64,000 nt of DNA. Origin: an uncultured Clostridium sp. (lineage in GTDB: Bacteria; Bacillota; Clostridia; Clostridiales; Clostridiaceae). The stretch is taken from the NCBI GenBank assembly GCA_900548455.1, contig URKQ01000013.1, forward strand, positions 31,379 to 95,378, read 5' to 3'. The position numbers were made by a program, and so were the translations under genes. Position 1 is the first letter of the stretch. Each line of letters starts with the position of its first letter. Positions 26,116-35,639 of the stretch are shown one piece after another. Below the pieces are notes generated by a model that worked only from the letters and a program-made list of their open reading frames with translations, ran no database searches and was not told the DNA's origin.

Positions 26116-28143
26116 TTAATTAGTTTTAAATTTATTTAATACTTTACTTAACCTATTTGTAACTTCAGTTAAATCTGTTGCTGCTTCTGATACATCTTCA
26201 CTATCTTTATTTATCTCTTTGGCTGCTTGTCCAACTCCCTCTGTAGTTGCTAGTATTTCTTCTGAAATAGCTGTGATATTTTCAATCTTTTGTGTTATAT
26301 TATCTTTCCTAGTATTTATGTTATCAAAGTTGTTTGATACACTTTGAATCTGTGGAATTATTTCTTCTACATTTTCAAGTATGCCTTCAAATGTATTTAT
26401 AGCATTATTTATTACATTATTTTGAACTGATAAATTTTCATTCATTCCTTTAGTTTGATTTGTAATATTAGAAGTTTTATTAAGTACACTAGAAACAATA
26501 TCATAAATATTTCTTGAAGAATCTTGACTCATTTCTGCAAGTTTTCTTATTTCATCTGCAACAACTGCAAATCCTTTTCCAGCTTCCCCAGCTCTTGCTG
26601 CTTCTATGGCTGCATTTAAAGCTAATAGATTAGTTTGACTTGCTATGTTATTAATAATATCTGTCATTTCATTAACTTTAGATATATCAGAAACCATATT
26701 ATTTAATTCTAAATTGAATTGGTTAAAGTTATTATTAAAGTTTTCAATTTCACTCATTAGAACTTGTAATTCCTTATTGCTATCACCAGCACTAGATCCA
26801 ATAACTTTAGATAATTTTTCAATACCTACAATGTCATCACTTAACTTGTTAAGAATATTATTAAATTCACCAAGTTCACTAGTCGCTTCTATTAAATCAG
26901 AAGATTGCTGATTATTTCCTTGGACTACTTCATTCATTGAAAAAACAATATTCTCTGTTAACGCTGTTAATTGAGATGAAATATCCGCTAAACTATTAGC
27001 ATTTTCACTAATTATTTCTCCATCTCCTTTAACTTCGCCAAGAGCGTTTCCTATATTTGTTCTAGTATCCTTTAAAGACTTAAACATAGTTCCAAGTTCT
27101 GTTTTTATTGATAAATACTTTTCATCAGTTTCTTTTGTAAAATCTCCACTACTAAGATCTTCAAATTCTTTACTTACCCTAATAATTGGTTTAGATATGT
27201 ACTTAGCAACAAATCTAATAACTAATCCTAGAACTATAACAATGAATAGTGAGATTAGTACTAAAATGCCCCTTAATTTACTAATACGTGATAATACATC
27301 ACCTTCCTGTACATAGGTTGCAAAGCCCCAACCTACACTTTCTATATTAGTATATACAACGAAGTTTTTCTTACCATCAATATTGGCTTCAGCTACCCCT
27401 GATTTATTATTAATCATTTCTTCATCAATTTTAGCAATATCCTTAAACTTACTATCTTCTTTACTCAATTCAATATTACTTATGGAATTACTTACATAAT
27501 CCTGATTTTCATGTGCTATTATAACACCACTCTCATCTATAATATAAGCCCTTCCAGTATTTAGAAAGTTTAATTCACTAGCAATTCTTGAAAACTCATT
27601 ACCGTCTTTTAATACAACTAAAACACCTGTAATATTACCGTTTTGAATAATTGGCGTAGCATAACCTAGCAACTGTTCCCCTGTGGCCCTGCTAATAAAG
27701 GGTTTGATTAAAACAGTTTTACCACTTTTAGCTTCTCCAAAATAATACTTTTCTTTAATGTCTAGATTTACACCACTGGCATAGCTTACGCTTCCACTTA
27801 AATCGGAAATACCAATATCACTATATCCATCCTTATCCATAATACCCTTTAAATATTCTAGTTTAGCATTCATGTCTGCTTCACTGCTTATTACAATGGA
27901 TGATGATGATATTTCTTCTGCACGTTCTTTATTAATTTCAAGAACTTCCTCTACTCTGTCACGTGATGATTCAGTAAGAACTGTTAATAAATCCTTTGTA
28001 TTGTTCACCAAGAATTTAGTAGATACTAAATAGCTTACTAGAGATACCAATAGTAATCCTAAAATGCAAACTGGAATTATTGTAGTTTGCAACTGCACCA
28101 TTATAGAACTCTTTCCTTGCCCCTTTTGACTTTTACTTTTCAT
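26116..28143 (-). CDS. Methyl-accepting chemotaxis protein
   Basis: A 675-residue chemoreceptor. Order: a first membrane helix (about 15-38), an extracellular dCache-like sensor (about 40-285) with the YYFGEAKSGK and RAYIIDESGVIIAHE elements, a second membrane helix (about 290-315), HAMP, and a long coiled-coil signalling domain whose hairpin tip reads ASQTNLLALNAAIEAARAGE then GFAVVADEIRKLAE. The ligand cannot be predicted. It is monocistronic with its own terminator and implies flagellar motility in the organism. Confidence 0.95.
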   Translation of the reverse strand: MKSKSQKGQGKSSIMVQLQTTIIPVCILGLLLVSLVSYLVSTKFLVNNTKDLLTVLTESSRDRVEEVLEINKERAEEISSSSIVISSEADMNAKLEYLKGIMDKDGYSDIGISDLSGSVSYASGVNLDIKEKYYFGEAKSGKTVLIKPFISRATGEQLLGYATPIIQNGNITGVLVVLKDGNEFSRIASELNFLNTGRAYIIDESGVIIAHENQDYVSNSISNIELSKEDSKFKDIAKIDEEMINNKSGVAEANIDGKKNFVVYTNIESVGWGFATYVQEGDVLSRISKLRGILVLISLFIVIVLGLVIRFVAKYISKPIIRVSKEFEDLSSGDFTKETDEKYLSIKTELGTMFKSLKDTRTNIGNALGEVKGDGEIISENANSLADISSQLTALTENIVFSMNEVVQGNNQQSSDLIEATSELGEFNNILNKLSDDIVGIEKLSKVIGSSAGDSNKELQVLMSEIENFNNNFNQFNLELNNMVSDISKVNEMTDIINNIASQTNLLALNAAIEAARAGEAGKGFAVVADEIRKLAEMSQDSSRNIYDIVSSVLNKTSNITNQTKGMNENLSVQNNVINNAINTFEGILENVEEIIPQIQSVSNNFDNINTRKDNITQKIENITAISEEILATTEGVGQAAKEINKDSEDVSEAATDLTEVTNRLSKVLNKFKTN

Positions 28144-28268
28144 AAGTTATCCTCTCCTTAATTTTTAAAATTAAGAACCCCAGTTACATATTATCAAAAT
28201 TATAGTATTTTTTCTATATTAAACAAACATTTCTTAATTATGCATCCCATTCTTAATGGTAACAAATT

Positions 28269-28314
28269 AAAAAAGGAGTTAATTGAAATTTATCTTTTCA
28301 ATTAACTCCTTTTT
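28269..28314. terminator. Terminator after the PH-domain gene
   Basis: GGAGTTAATTGAAA pairs with its complement around a short loop. It is flanked by an A-run and a T-run, so it works on either strand; here it serves the minus-strand gene ending at 28328. Confidence 0.85.
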
Positions 28315-28327
28315 AAAATATCTAAAA

Positions 28328-28705
28328 CTATTTACTACAATATTCAGCTAATAGAGCTTGAACTTCATAAATATTACAACTACTACTAAAAGTTTTTTCT
28401 ATAGGCATACTCATACCTGAAATATAAATTTTTAGTTCAGCATCTAAATCAAAATGACCTGCTGTTTCTACCTTGTAGTTTGTAATAGCTCTATATGGAA
28501 TTGAATGATATTCTATCTTCTTTCCTGTCATTCCTTGTTTGTCTATCATAATCAGCCTTTTATTTGTAAAAAGAATCATATCTCTAACTAATTTAAATGC
28601 TTTTTCAATTTGTTCAGCTGACCCTAATAATTTACCATAATCTTCTTTAACTTTGTTTAAATCAACCTCTGTTGCATTTCCTACAATGCCACTAAATAAC
28701 CCCAT
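28328..28705 (-). CDS. Bacterial PH domain protein (125 aa)
   Basis: A 125-residue single-domain cytoplasmic protein of the bacterial pleckstrin-homology type. Typical marks are the central ILFTNKRLIMIDKQGMTGKK hairpin and IPYRAITNYKVETAG, followed by alternating strands and a C-terminal helix. The open frame extends upstream to 28750, but the ideal AAAAGGAGG site lies just before the ATG at 28705, so I use that start. Members often oligomerise; physiological roles are mostly unknown. It is monocistronic and divergent from the transporter at 28870. Confidence 0.85.
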   Translation of the reverse strand: MGLFSGIVGNATEVDLNKVKEDYGKLLGSAEQIEKAFKLVRDMILFTNKRLIMIDKQGMTGKKIEYHSIPYRAITNYKVETAGHFDLDAELKIYISGMSMPIEKTFSSSCNIYEVQALLAEYCSK

Positions 28706-28869
28706 GATAATCCTCCTTTTAATACGGTTTATTTTAGTATATAATACCATTTTTAAAGATACTTTTCCATAGACTTAAAATTAAATTTTCATATATATTA
28801 TTTTCTTGAATAAAAACTCACAAAACAACACTTAATATATACGAATATGATTACGAAAGGTGTATAAAT

Positions 28870-29577
28870 ATGAAATATATTTTGTTTACAATAATAATAT
28901 TATTAACTAATATTATTCAAGGAATAACTGGATTTGCTGGGACAGTTTTAGCTATGCCATTTTCTATATTATTGCTTGGCATAAATATCGCCAAACCAGT
29001 TCTAAATATCTTAACAATTATTGCTTGCGCTTTTATTGTTATAAAGTCCTATAAACATATAAATATATCTGAATTTATAAAAATGACCTTAATTATGCTT
29101 ATTGGCGTTTTTATTGGAGAATATTTTTATTCGATTTTTTCAGTTGACGTGCTACTAATTATCTACGCAATCTTTATTATACTTATATCCATTAAAGGTT
29201 TATTTGTAAAAAAACAATTTGAGTTAAATGATATTGTATTGATAGCAATAATTCTAATTGCTGGTATTATACATGGTATGTTTATTTCTGGAGGCCCTTT
29301 ATTAATAATATATGCCGTAAAAAAATTAAAAGGCAAAGAAGAATTTAGAGCAACTCTTTCTCCTGTATGGATTGTACTGAACACATACATACTAATTAAA
29401 CAAATTACCGTCGGTATAATTAATACTCCTATATTGTATATAACTCTTATGGCTGTTCCTGCTTTAATAATTGGCGTTTTCATTGGAAACAAATTAGCCA
29501 AACGAATTAGTCAAGAATCATTTTTAAAACTTTCTTATATTTTACTTTTAATTTCTGGAGTAAGCTTACTTATATAG
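28870..29577 (+). CDS. TSUP family (TauE/SafE-like) transporter
   Basis: A 235-residue membrane protein with about eight segments in two related halves. Each half carries the family glycine motif: QGITGFAGTVLAMPF near the N-terminus and HGMFISGGPLLIIYAV in the middle. TSUP proteins move sulfite, sulfonates, sulfoacetate or related organic anions. The substrate is not shown by the context: the gene is monocistronic and shares a terminator with the convergent MATE gene. GAAAGG precedes the ATG. Confidence 0.88.
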   Translation: MKYILFTIIILLTNIIQGITGFAGTVLAMPFSILLLGINIAKPVLNILTIIACAFIVIKSYKHINISEFIKMTLIMLIGVFIGEYFYSIFSVDVLLIIYAIFIILISIKGLFVKKQFELNDIVLIAIILIAGIIHGMFISGGPLLIIYAVKKLKGKEEFRATLSPVWIVLNTYILIKQITVGIINTPILYITLMAVPALIIGVFIGNKLAKRISQESFLKLSYILLLISGVSLLI

Positions 29578-29624
29578 TAAAGATGGCGTTATAAAACAAT
29601 CATTTTATAACGCCATCTTTACTA
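29575..29624. terminator. Bidirectional terminator built on both stop codons
   Basis: A perfect 22-bp inverted repeat with a 6-base loop. Its outer ends are the TAG stop of the TSUP gene (29575-29577) and the TAG stop of the MATE gene (29622-29624), so both convergent messages end within the same hairpin. Confidence 0.9.
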
Positions 29625-31001
29625 TACTAAATTTTGAAGCCAAACTCCACTTTTAACCAATACATATCCAATAATACATTTAATTATCTCTAAGGATTGG
29701 CAAATAAAATATATTAACATAATATTCATCGATGAAAATCTTACTAATAGATAAGCTACAGGAATATTAATTATCCATACAAACATGCTGTCAAATAAAA
29801 ATGTTACTATAGTTTTTCCACCCGATCTCAATGTAAAATAAGATGCATTAGTAAATGCATTAAGTGGCATACAAATAGCTAATATAATAATGAAATTTCT
29901 TGCTAAATCCTTAACCTCACTAGTAGTATTATATATCTTGGGAAATAATGGTGCAATTACTATCATAATTAATCCTATACATATGCAGCTCATAACTGAA
30001 AAAAATATAAGTTTAGTATCTGTATCTTTTGCTTCCTCCATTTTTCCAGCACCTAAAATTTGTCCTACTATTATAGCAACTGCATTTCCTAAAGCTATAT
30101 ATACAACTCCAAATACATTAGAAATTGTTGATGCTATGTTTATTCCTGCTACTACAGCTAAGCCCCTCATGGAATAGCATTGAACTAAAGCTGACATACC
30201 AGCTGACCATAGCACCTCATTTATCATAAGTGGTGCCCCTTTAATTGTTACTTGTTTAATCAGTTTTTTAGAAACCGTGAAATTAGAATAGACTCCCTTA
30301 AGAAAAACATTTTTTTCTTTATGAACATGACTCCAAGCTACAACTATAATACATTCTACAAATCTTGAAATAACAGTAGCAATTGCCGCCCCATTTACTC
30401 CAAAAGACTGAACTCCAAATTTTCCAAATATAAGTATGTAATTTAAAATTAAATTTACAAAAACAGCTACAATTCCAGCCTTCATTGGAAGTATTGTCTC
30501 ACCAGTTTCTCTCAGCGTACTAGAATAAGCCTGCATTATAGCAAAGGGAATTAACCCAATAAGCATTATTGAAAGATACTCCTTCCCAAATAAAAGAGTA
30601 CTAGCTATATCTCCTGAGTTACTACCCTCATGTAAAAATAAAGATATTAAAGATATATCAAAGACTTTAAATAAGGCTATGGAAACTAATGCAACTATTA
30701 TACATAATATTATCTTTAATCTAAATGTTTCCCTTAATCCCTTGAAATCTTTCTTTCCCCAAAATTGTGCTCCAAAAATTCCAATCCCTGAAATTCCACC
30801 AAAAATACATAAGTTAAATACAAATATTAATTGATTTACAATAGCCACTCCAGACATTTGATCTGTTCCTATTTGTCCAACCATTATGTTATCTAGCATA
30901 CTCACAAAATTAGTAATACCATTTTGAACCATAATCGGTATGGCAATTAACAAAACCATCTTATAAAACTTTTTATCCCCAATGTATTTATTTAACTTCA
31001 T
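29622..31001 (-). CDS. MATE family efflux transporter
   Basis: A 459-residue membrane protein with 12 predicted segments in two homologous halves, as in MatE/NorM-type sodium- or proton-coupled multidrug exporters. Family features include the first-helix IPIMVQNGITNFVSMLDNIM region and the second-half GAPLMINEVLWSAGMSAL. The frame is open to 31022, but the GGGGG ribosome site is correctly spaced for the ATG at 31001. It is monocistronic. The substrate is unknown. Confidence 0.93.
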   Translation of the reverse strand: MKLNKYIGDKKFYKMVLLIAIPIMVQNGITNFVSMLDNIMVGQIGTDQMSGVAIVNQLIFVFNLCIFGGISGIGIFGAQFWGKKDFKGLRETFRLKIILCIIVALVSIALFKVFDISLISLFLHEGSNSGDIASTLLFGKEYLSIMLIGLIPFAIMQAYSSTLRETGETILPMKAGIVAVFVNLILNYILIFGKFGVQSFGVNGAAIATVISRFVECIIVVAWSHVHKEKNVFLKGVYSNFTVSKKLIKQVTIKGAPLMINEVLWSAGMSALVQCYSMRGLAVVAGINIASTISNVFGVVYIALGNAVAIIVGQILGAGKMEEAKDTDTKLIFFSVMSCICIGLIMIVIAPLFPKIYNTTSEVKDLARNFIIILAICMPLNAFTNASYFTLRSGGKTIVTFLFDSMFVWIINIPVAYLLVRFSSMNIMLIYFICQSLEIIKCIIGYVLVKSGVWLQNLV

Positions 31002-31101
31002 CCATATTCCCCCTAAACCCATAGTAAAATTTACCCATACGCTTTATTGTATCATTATTTATTATCACACTTCCACCAGTATCTACTATTTCCTAAGAAA
31101 A

Positions 31102-31134
31102 TAAGCAATCCAAGTTAATTAGTTGGATTGCTTA
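31102..31134 (-). terminator. Terminator of the phospho-signalling operon
   Basis: TAAGCAATCCAA pairs with TTGGATTGCTTA around a 9-base loop, with ATTTTCTT following on the minus strand. It lies 20 bases after the last stop of the seven-gene operon. Confidence 0.8.
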
Positions 31135-31154
31135 CTTTTATTTTCCTTATAAAA

Positions 31155-32066
31155 TTACTCACCGAAATTTGATAAAATATTAAGCTTATTCATATACCTA
31201 ACATTATGTTCTTCTAAATTACATTTCTCACAATTATCATCAATTGTAATAATTATCTTTCTTATAGACTTCATATCTACAGGTGCAATATTATACATTC
31301 TGCCTACAGAATCTTCAACCCACTCCACATATTCCTCAATAGATCTATCCCAATTAAGCATTGGCTGGTCATTATACATAAAATATTGGGGCTTATTTTC
31401 AAATCCATTTAATAAAGTTACATAATAGTTATTAATTTGTTCAATAATTATATTTCTTTCTAAACAGTTAAAATCCTCTACTGAATCCACATCATCTTGT
31501 GAGGATTCATCCCCTTCCAATTCTATTTCACAATTTTCTTTAACTACTTCTTCACTTATTTCTTCAACTATTCCTTCAGATATGTCTTCAGCTTCTTCAA
31601 CTACTTGAACTTCTTCTTCATCCTCAGCTATTTCTTCAATAACTTCACACTTTACTTCTTCTTTTTCATTAATAAGAGGTTTGTCCATATTTTCTCTTAA
31701 ATCCTCTATTGTTATTACTGCCTCAGCTAATAATTTATTTTCATTATCTAATAGTATTATCTCTGCAATTTCATTATCCCCGGAGACATCCTGTGAAGTT
31801 AAAACTCTCGATGATATATATATGTTTTCTCCTTCGAATGGGAGTGGAAGTCCCTTAACAGGGGTCTTTCTTATGTGGGATGTATATATTTCTTCTTCAT
31901 TTTGTAAAACATTTATAGTACAATCTCCACCTAATGCACCATTACTAGAAATTAAAAATATACCCTCTTCATCATCAGATATTTGCCAATTGGAACAAAC
32001 TTCGACGCTATTTTTCTCTTGATCTAAAAGTGCAAAACTAATTGTTATAAATAATTCATCCACCAT
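31155..32066 (-). CDS. Unknown acidic protein, last gene of the phospho-signalling operon
   Basis: I do not recognise this 303-residue protein. The N-terminal part (1-125) is a strand-rich domain with a conserved-looking RKTPVKGLPLPFEG loop. The middle (about 126-205) is an extremely Glu-rich linker. The C-terminal part (about 205-303) is a separate helical/strand domain containing EQINNYYVTLL and a CEKC pair. It has no signal peptide or membrane span. It is the seventh and final gene of the operon, 41 bases after the pseudokinase-CSD gene and just before the operon terminator. It is a candidate kinase substrate or effector. Confidence 0.75.
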   Translation of the reverse strand: MVDELFITISFALLDQEKNSVEVCSNWQISDDEEGIFLISSNGALGGDCTINVLQNEEEIYTSHIRKTPVKGLPLPFEGENIYISSRVLTSQDVSGDNEIAEIILLDNENKLLAEAVITIEDLRENMDKPLINEKEEVKCEVIEEIAEDEEEVQVVEEAEDISEGIVEEISEEVVKENCEIELEGDESSQDDVDSVEDFNCLERNIIIEQINNYYVTLLNGFENKPQYFMYNDQPMLNWDRSIEEYVEWVEDSVGRMYNIAPVDMKSIRKIIITIDDNCEKCNLEEHNVRYMNKLNILSNFGE

Positions 32067-32107
32067 CAGTCATTCCTTTCAAAGTTAATTTTTCCTTATT
32101 TAAATTT

Positions 32108-33532
32108 TTAACTAAAAAATAATTTCTTTAACTTTTTTAGTAGTCCTTCATCTTTTTCATCATTCTGTTTAGGTTTAGGATTTTCTCTTGGCATTGAAGG
32201 CGAATATGATCTTCTTGGTTCCTGCATCACCATAACATTAGTAGCATAATCACCCTGTTCACCATTTACAATTTCAAAAGTTACTCTCATATTTTCTACT
32301 AGATAAGCAATATTGGTTTTCTCTAAATTAGTTTTAGAAATATGATATTCTTTTAAAGTATCTTTACATACTAAAAATCCAAAATTTCTATTTTGATCAT
32401 ACCACTTTACCCAGCCAACCTTACGATTGATATTTCTCTTGCCTTCAGAATTACTTTTTCTTTCAATATTTATTTTCCTGTCTCCTATATTTCTCCTCTT
32501 TGCAGTAGATACTCCAGATATAACCTTTAGTTTTTCTTCTATTACATCTAAATCTGTAAGTCTTTCATTAACATCATGATTACACAACATAGTTATTAAT
32601 TCGTGTAGTTTATCTCCATTAAAGGCCCCTTGAATTATATTCTCTGTAACTCCATTGGGATAAACAAAAGATCCATTAAGTATCATATCATTAGTAAACT
32701 CTGTAGTTTCACTTACCATTTGATGTATTATAACTCCTAAAGAAAATGCTCCAATTTGCTCTGCCGTAGCTTCCTTTGCACTCTTCCAATCATCTTTATA
32801 GTCATTTAATTCTGGTGCTGAGTATCCTCTTGATGTCATACCAAAATTTATATTTGCACTATCAAGGTGTCCATCTATAGTTCTACATATCCTACCAAGG
32901 CCTAAAAATCTTGGTATATAATTGTTAAGCAGCAGTATATGCTCCGGATTTAAATCTAGATACGCATAGTTATGCTCCTTTAAAATTCTGATAAAGTAGA
33001 GTATTCTCATAGCTATCCTACCTACATTGGTTGTGTCTACTCCAGGTTCTCTATCCTTTGATTGTCTAAATCTAAGTTTCTTTTTTTGAATAAAATATTG
33101 AAGTGGCAATCCTGGTTGATAATCTAAAATTAACACTGGTTCTGAATCCCTTAAATCAGATGGCAATCCATCTACTGTGTTTGTAACGGTAAACCAATCA
33201 AGAGGTTCTGGTAAAAGAGGAGATGCTATATCATTTAGCAAATCAATTTGTTGAGTAAGAATACTTCTTCTCTCAAGTATAGCTTCTCTACTTTGCAAAT
33301 CATCTGGTCTATAACATATTGTTTTAGCAATAACGGGACGACCTACCACTCTATCGTAAACAAGATGAAGTTTTGTCCTTTCAAATCTTCTACTTTGAAC
33401 GCCAAAGAACCAACCCCAAGATGCTTTTGTAGCTTCTTCCATCTGTTTTGTATTTACTACTACCCACCTGTTATCTAAATCTACATCATTTGAATATAAC
33501 GTCAGTGGGTCTTTAGACGTTTTAAAATCCAT
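32108..33532 (-). CDS. Protein kinase-like (probable pseudokinase) fused to a cold-shock domain
   Basis: A 474-residue protein. Residues about 45-345 have a protein kinase fold: a YAYLDLNPEHILL catalytic loop with the Asp present but the Asn replaced by His, RGYSAPEL as the APE motif, and GAFSLGVIIHQM in the C-lobe. The DFG motif is lost (LGLG), so it is probably inactive or atypical. After a basic linker, residues about 380-440 form a cold-shock/OB domain, GWVKWYDQNRNFGFLV, matching the RNA-binding face of Csp proteins. The tail is basic (LLKKLKKLFF). An AGGTGAT site precedes the ATG. It likely links phospho-signalling to nucleic acid. Confidence 0.85.
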   Translation of the reverse strand: MDFKTSKDPLTLYSNDVDLDNRWVVVNTKQMEEATKASWGWFFGVQSRRFERTKLHLVYDRVVGRPVIAKTICYRPDDLQSREAILERRSILTQQIDLLNDIASPLLPEPLDWFTVTNTVDGLPSDLRDSEPVLILDYQPGLPLQYFIQKKKLRFRQSKDREPGVDTTNVGRIAMRILYFIRILKEHNYAYLDLNPEHILLLNNYIPRFLGLGRICRTIDGHLDSANINFGMTSRGYSAPELNDYKDDWKSAKEATAEQIGAFSLGVIIHQMVSETTEFTNDMILNGSFVYPNGVTENIIQGAFNGDKLHELITMLCNHDVNERLTDLDVIEEKLKVISGVSTAKRRNIGDRKINIERKSNSEGKRNINRKVGWVKWYDQNRNFGFLVCKDTLKEYHISKTNLEKTNIAYLVENMRVTFEIVNGEQGDYATNVMVMQEPRRSYSPSMPRENPKPKQNDEKDEGLLKKLKKLFFS

Positions 33533-33555
33533 AAAGTATCACCTATCTCCCATAA

Positions 33556-34530
33556 TTATTCTTCTATATATTTAATGCCAAAGCCGGTCTTATCTCCAAT
33601 AACAACAGCCATTCCTGGCTTTAATATAAATTGTTGAAGTGGAAATATAGGATTTCTATCTACCCAGGTTCCTCTACTACAATTTTTATGTACTGAAAAT
33701 ATCAGTTTATTATTAATTTTACGTATCTCTGCATGCTGCCTAGAAACAATCTTTTCTGTATCGTATTCCGTAAGGTCAATATTAGGGAAATAGTGTCTTC
33801 TGGTACTCCTTCTTCCTATTCCAATTAAGGTTTTCCCTACAGGATACTGGGCAATAATTTTTCCCTTTCTAAAAATCAGTATTCTAGGTCCTTTTATGCA
33901 TTCTATGTCTTCTTCAATTATTTCTTCCCAAGCTTCAACTGCCTCAGCCTCATCTATACCCTCATAAATATCTTTAAGCGGTAAAACTAAATCTGCTGCA
34001 TTCTTTAATTTAGTAGCAGTTCGAATATATTTCCCTTTATCTTTGGAATTATTTTCTTCTTTTCCTTCATAGGCACCAACCCAAAATTCTCTTCCTATAT
34101 ATCCAAGCTTTTCTCCAAGGGATGCAAAATCCCCATCATTGGTAACAACCAATATTCCATCTACAACACCAGTATTTGATAGTTTCATTCCCTCTTCCAT
34201 TAGAACTTCATCATCAAGCCTACTTTGATTCATGTCCTTCATTACATCAGTTTTCTTCTCATTTACATCTTTAACTCTTTCAACTAATATGTTGTTCTTA
34301 GGTAATGTATTCTCTGGGTGACCAAAGCTTTTATCATCAAGGACAAAAGCCTTTTTCATCACCACTTCAACACCCTTTTTATTGTATTCATTGTTTTCAC
34401 AAATATATTTAGATACATTATTTATAACACTGCATATCTTATCTTCTATTTCATTTATATCTTTTAAACCATGAACTCTTTTAATTGAAATAAAAAAATT
34501 AGCATAATCGATTAAAATTGCAATCTTCAT
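33556..34530 (-). CDS. NYN-domain ribonuclease-like protein fused to an FHA domain
   Basis: A 324-residue fusion. Residues about 1-180 are a NYN (PIN-like) domain with the acidic residues expected for metal-dependent RNase activity: D8 in ILIDYANFF, the QSRLDDEVLMEEG helix, and LVVTNDGDFASL. Residues about 225-324 are an FHA domain with the phosphothreonine-binding marks IGIGRR and VSRQHAEI. A phosphorylated partner could therefore recruit or control the nuclease. The adjoining kinase gene lies 2 bases upstream and a pseudokinase-CSD gene follows. The FHA domain shares an unusual NIDLTxxD stretch with the FHA protein at 35632-36594. Nuclease activity is inferred. Confidence 0.88.
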   Translation of the reverse strand: MKIAILIDYANFFISIKRVHGLKDINEIEDKICSVINNVSKYICENNEYNKKGVEVVMKKAFVLDDKSFGHPENTLPKNNILVERVKDVNEKKTDVMKDMNQSRLDDEVLMEEGMKLSNTGVVDGILVVTNDGDFASLGEKLGYIGREFWVGAYEGKEENNSKDKGKYIRTATKLKNAADLVLPLKDIYEGIDEAEAVEAWEEIIEEDIECIKGPRILIFRKGKIIAQYPVGKTLIGIGRRSTRRHYFPNIDLTEYDTEKIVSRQHAEIRKINNKLIFSVHKNCSRGTWVDRNPIFPLQQFILKPGMAVVIGDKTGFGIKYIEE

Positions 34531-34532
34531 AT

Positions 34533-35639
34533 TTATACCCTCTTTATACTAGTAAATGCTTTATAAATTTGGTCTGCCATTTCTTTTGTTGTGCTATATC
34601 TTTCATCTCTATTAGGCTGGGTTGCCATTTTTATAAGTTCATAAGTTTCATCAATGTATCCAAATTTTTTTAAATTATTTACTGGAATTCTTTCATATTC
34701 TTTATGAGGTGCCTTTGATAAATCATCGCCTGTAAGTAAATGATATAGTGTGGCCCCAATTGCATATATATCAACTCTTTGATCTAAGTTTCCTAGTAAT
34801 CCTCTAGTTGGGTCCATCTCAGGGGCTTTATATCCCCAAGTACCTAATCCAGCCGAACCAAAGCCTTTCCAATTACTACATACATTACCATTCTCCTCAG
34901 TTACAAGTGTCATTCCACCAAAGTCAATTAAAGTTAAAAACATATTTTCAGTCATCATAATATTATCGGGTTTTAAATCTTGGTATATAAAAAATTTATT
35001 TTTAAAACTATCATCTTTTCTATGAAATTCACTAAACATAGTACATAGTTCCAATGCATATTGAAGTACATCTTTCTCCCATTGATGATAATTCTTATAT
35101 TCTCTATCTTCCATAACACTGTCTATTCCATCGGCCACATAATCTCCAAGATTCTGTCCTTCTATCATCTGCATAATTATATAGGGCTCTTTATTATATA
35201 CTTCTGGTTCATCATAATAATAAACCTGTCCATCTCCACTTCTATGAGGCCCATAAATAAAAGGTGAAAAACCTTCTATAATGTCATTTACATTTGGCAT
35301 CCTGCTTTCACCTTTTTTTCTAAAATTCAAAAGACAATTATATTCAAACTTTATTTGTTTTCTTATTTTATCAATCTTTTCCTTACGAGTAACATCTTTT
35401 ACATGAGTAAAAAGTCCAGGTTCATTGTCATATCTACGAGCCTTTATCAATACCCTTCTTCCTAGTAATCTATTATCTTTTGCTGTAAAAATGATACCAA
35501 ATCCTCCTGAAGTAGATAGTATCCCATCTACTTCATATCTATCTCCAATTATTAAAGGTGCATAAAGCTTATCTTCACCTTTAACAAACTGCTGTACATT
35601 ACCATTACCTAATAAAACTCTTTTCCATCTATTACTCAT
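34533..35639 (-). CDS. Serine/threonine protein kinase (apparently active)
   Basis: A 368-residue soluble kinase with all key motifs: Gly-rich loop SGGFGIIF, catalytic Lys in VLIKARR, catalytic loop YQDLKPDNIMM, metal motif IDFGG, activation segment ending YKAPE, and DIYAIGATLYHLL in the C-lobe. It has no membrane segment or PASTA domain, unlike PrkC, so it is not the usual wall-sensing kinase. The frame opens at 35651, but the GGTGGTGA site fits the ATG at 35639, which overlaps the upstream stop by 8 bases. It is the only one of three kinase-like domains in the operon that looks catalytically complete, so it is the likely writer for the two FHA readers. Confidence 0.92.
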   Translation of the reverse strand: MSNRWKRVLLGNGNVQQFVKGEDKLYAPLIIGDRYEVDGILSTSGGFGIIFTAKDNRLLGRRVLIKARRYDNEPGLFTHVKDVTRKEKIDKIRKQIKFEYNCLLNFRKKGESRMPNVNDIIEGFSPFIYGPHRSGDGQVYYYDEPEVYNKEPYIIMQMIEGQNLGDYVADGIDSVMEDREYKNYHQWEKDVLQYALELCTMFSEFHRKDDSFKNKFFIYQDLKPDNIMMTENMFLTLIDFGGMTLVTEENGNVCSNWKGFGSAGLGTWGYKAPEMDPTRGLLGNLDQRVDIYAIGATLYHLLTGDDLSKAPHKEYERIPVNNLKKFGYIDETYELIKMATQPNRDERYSTTKEMADQIYKAFTSIKRV

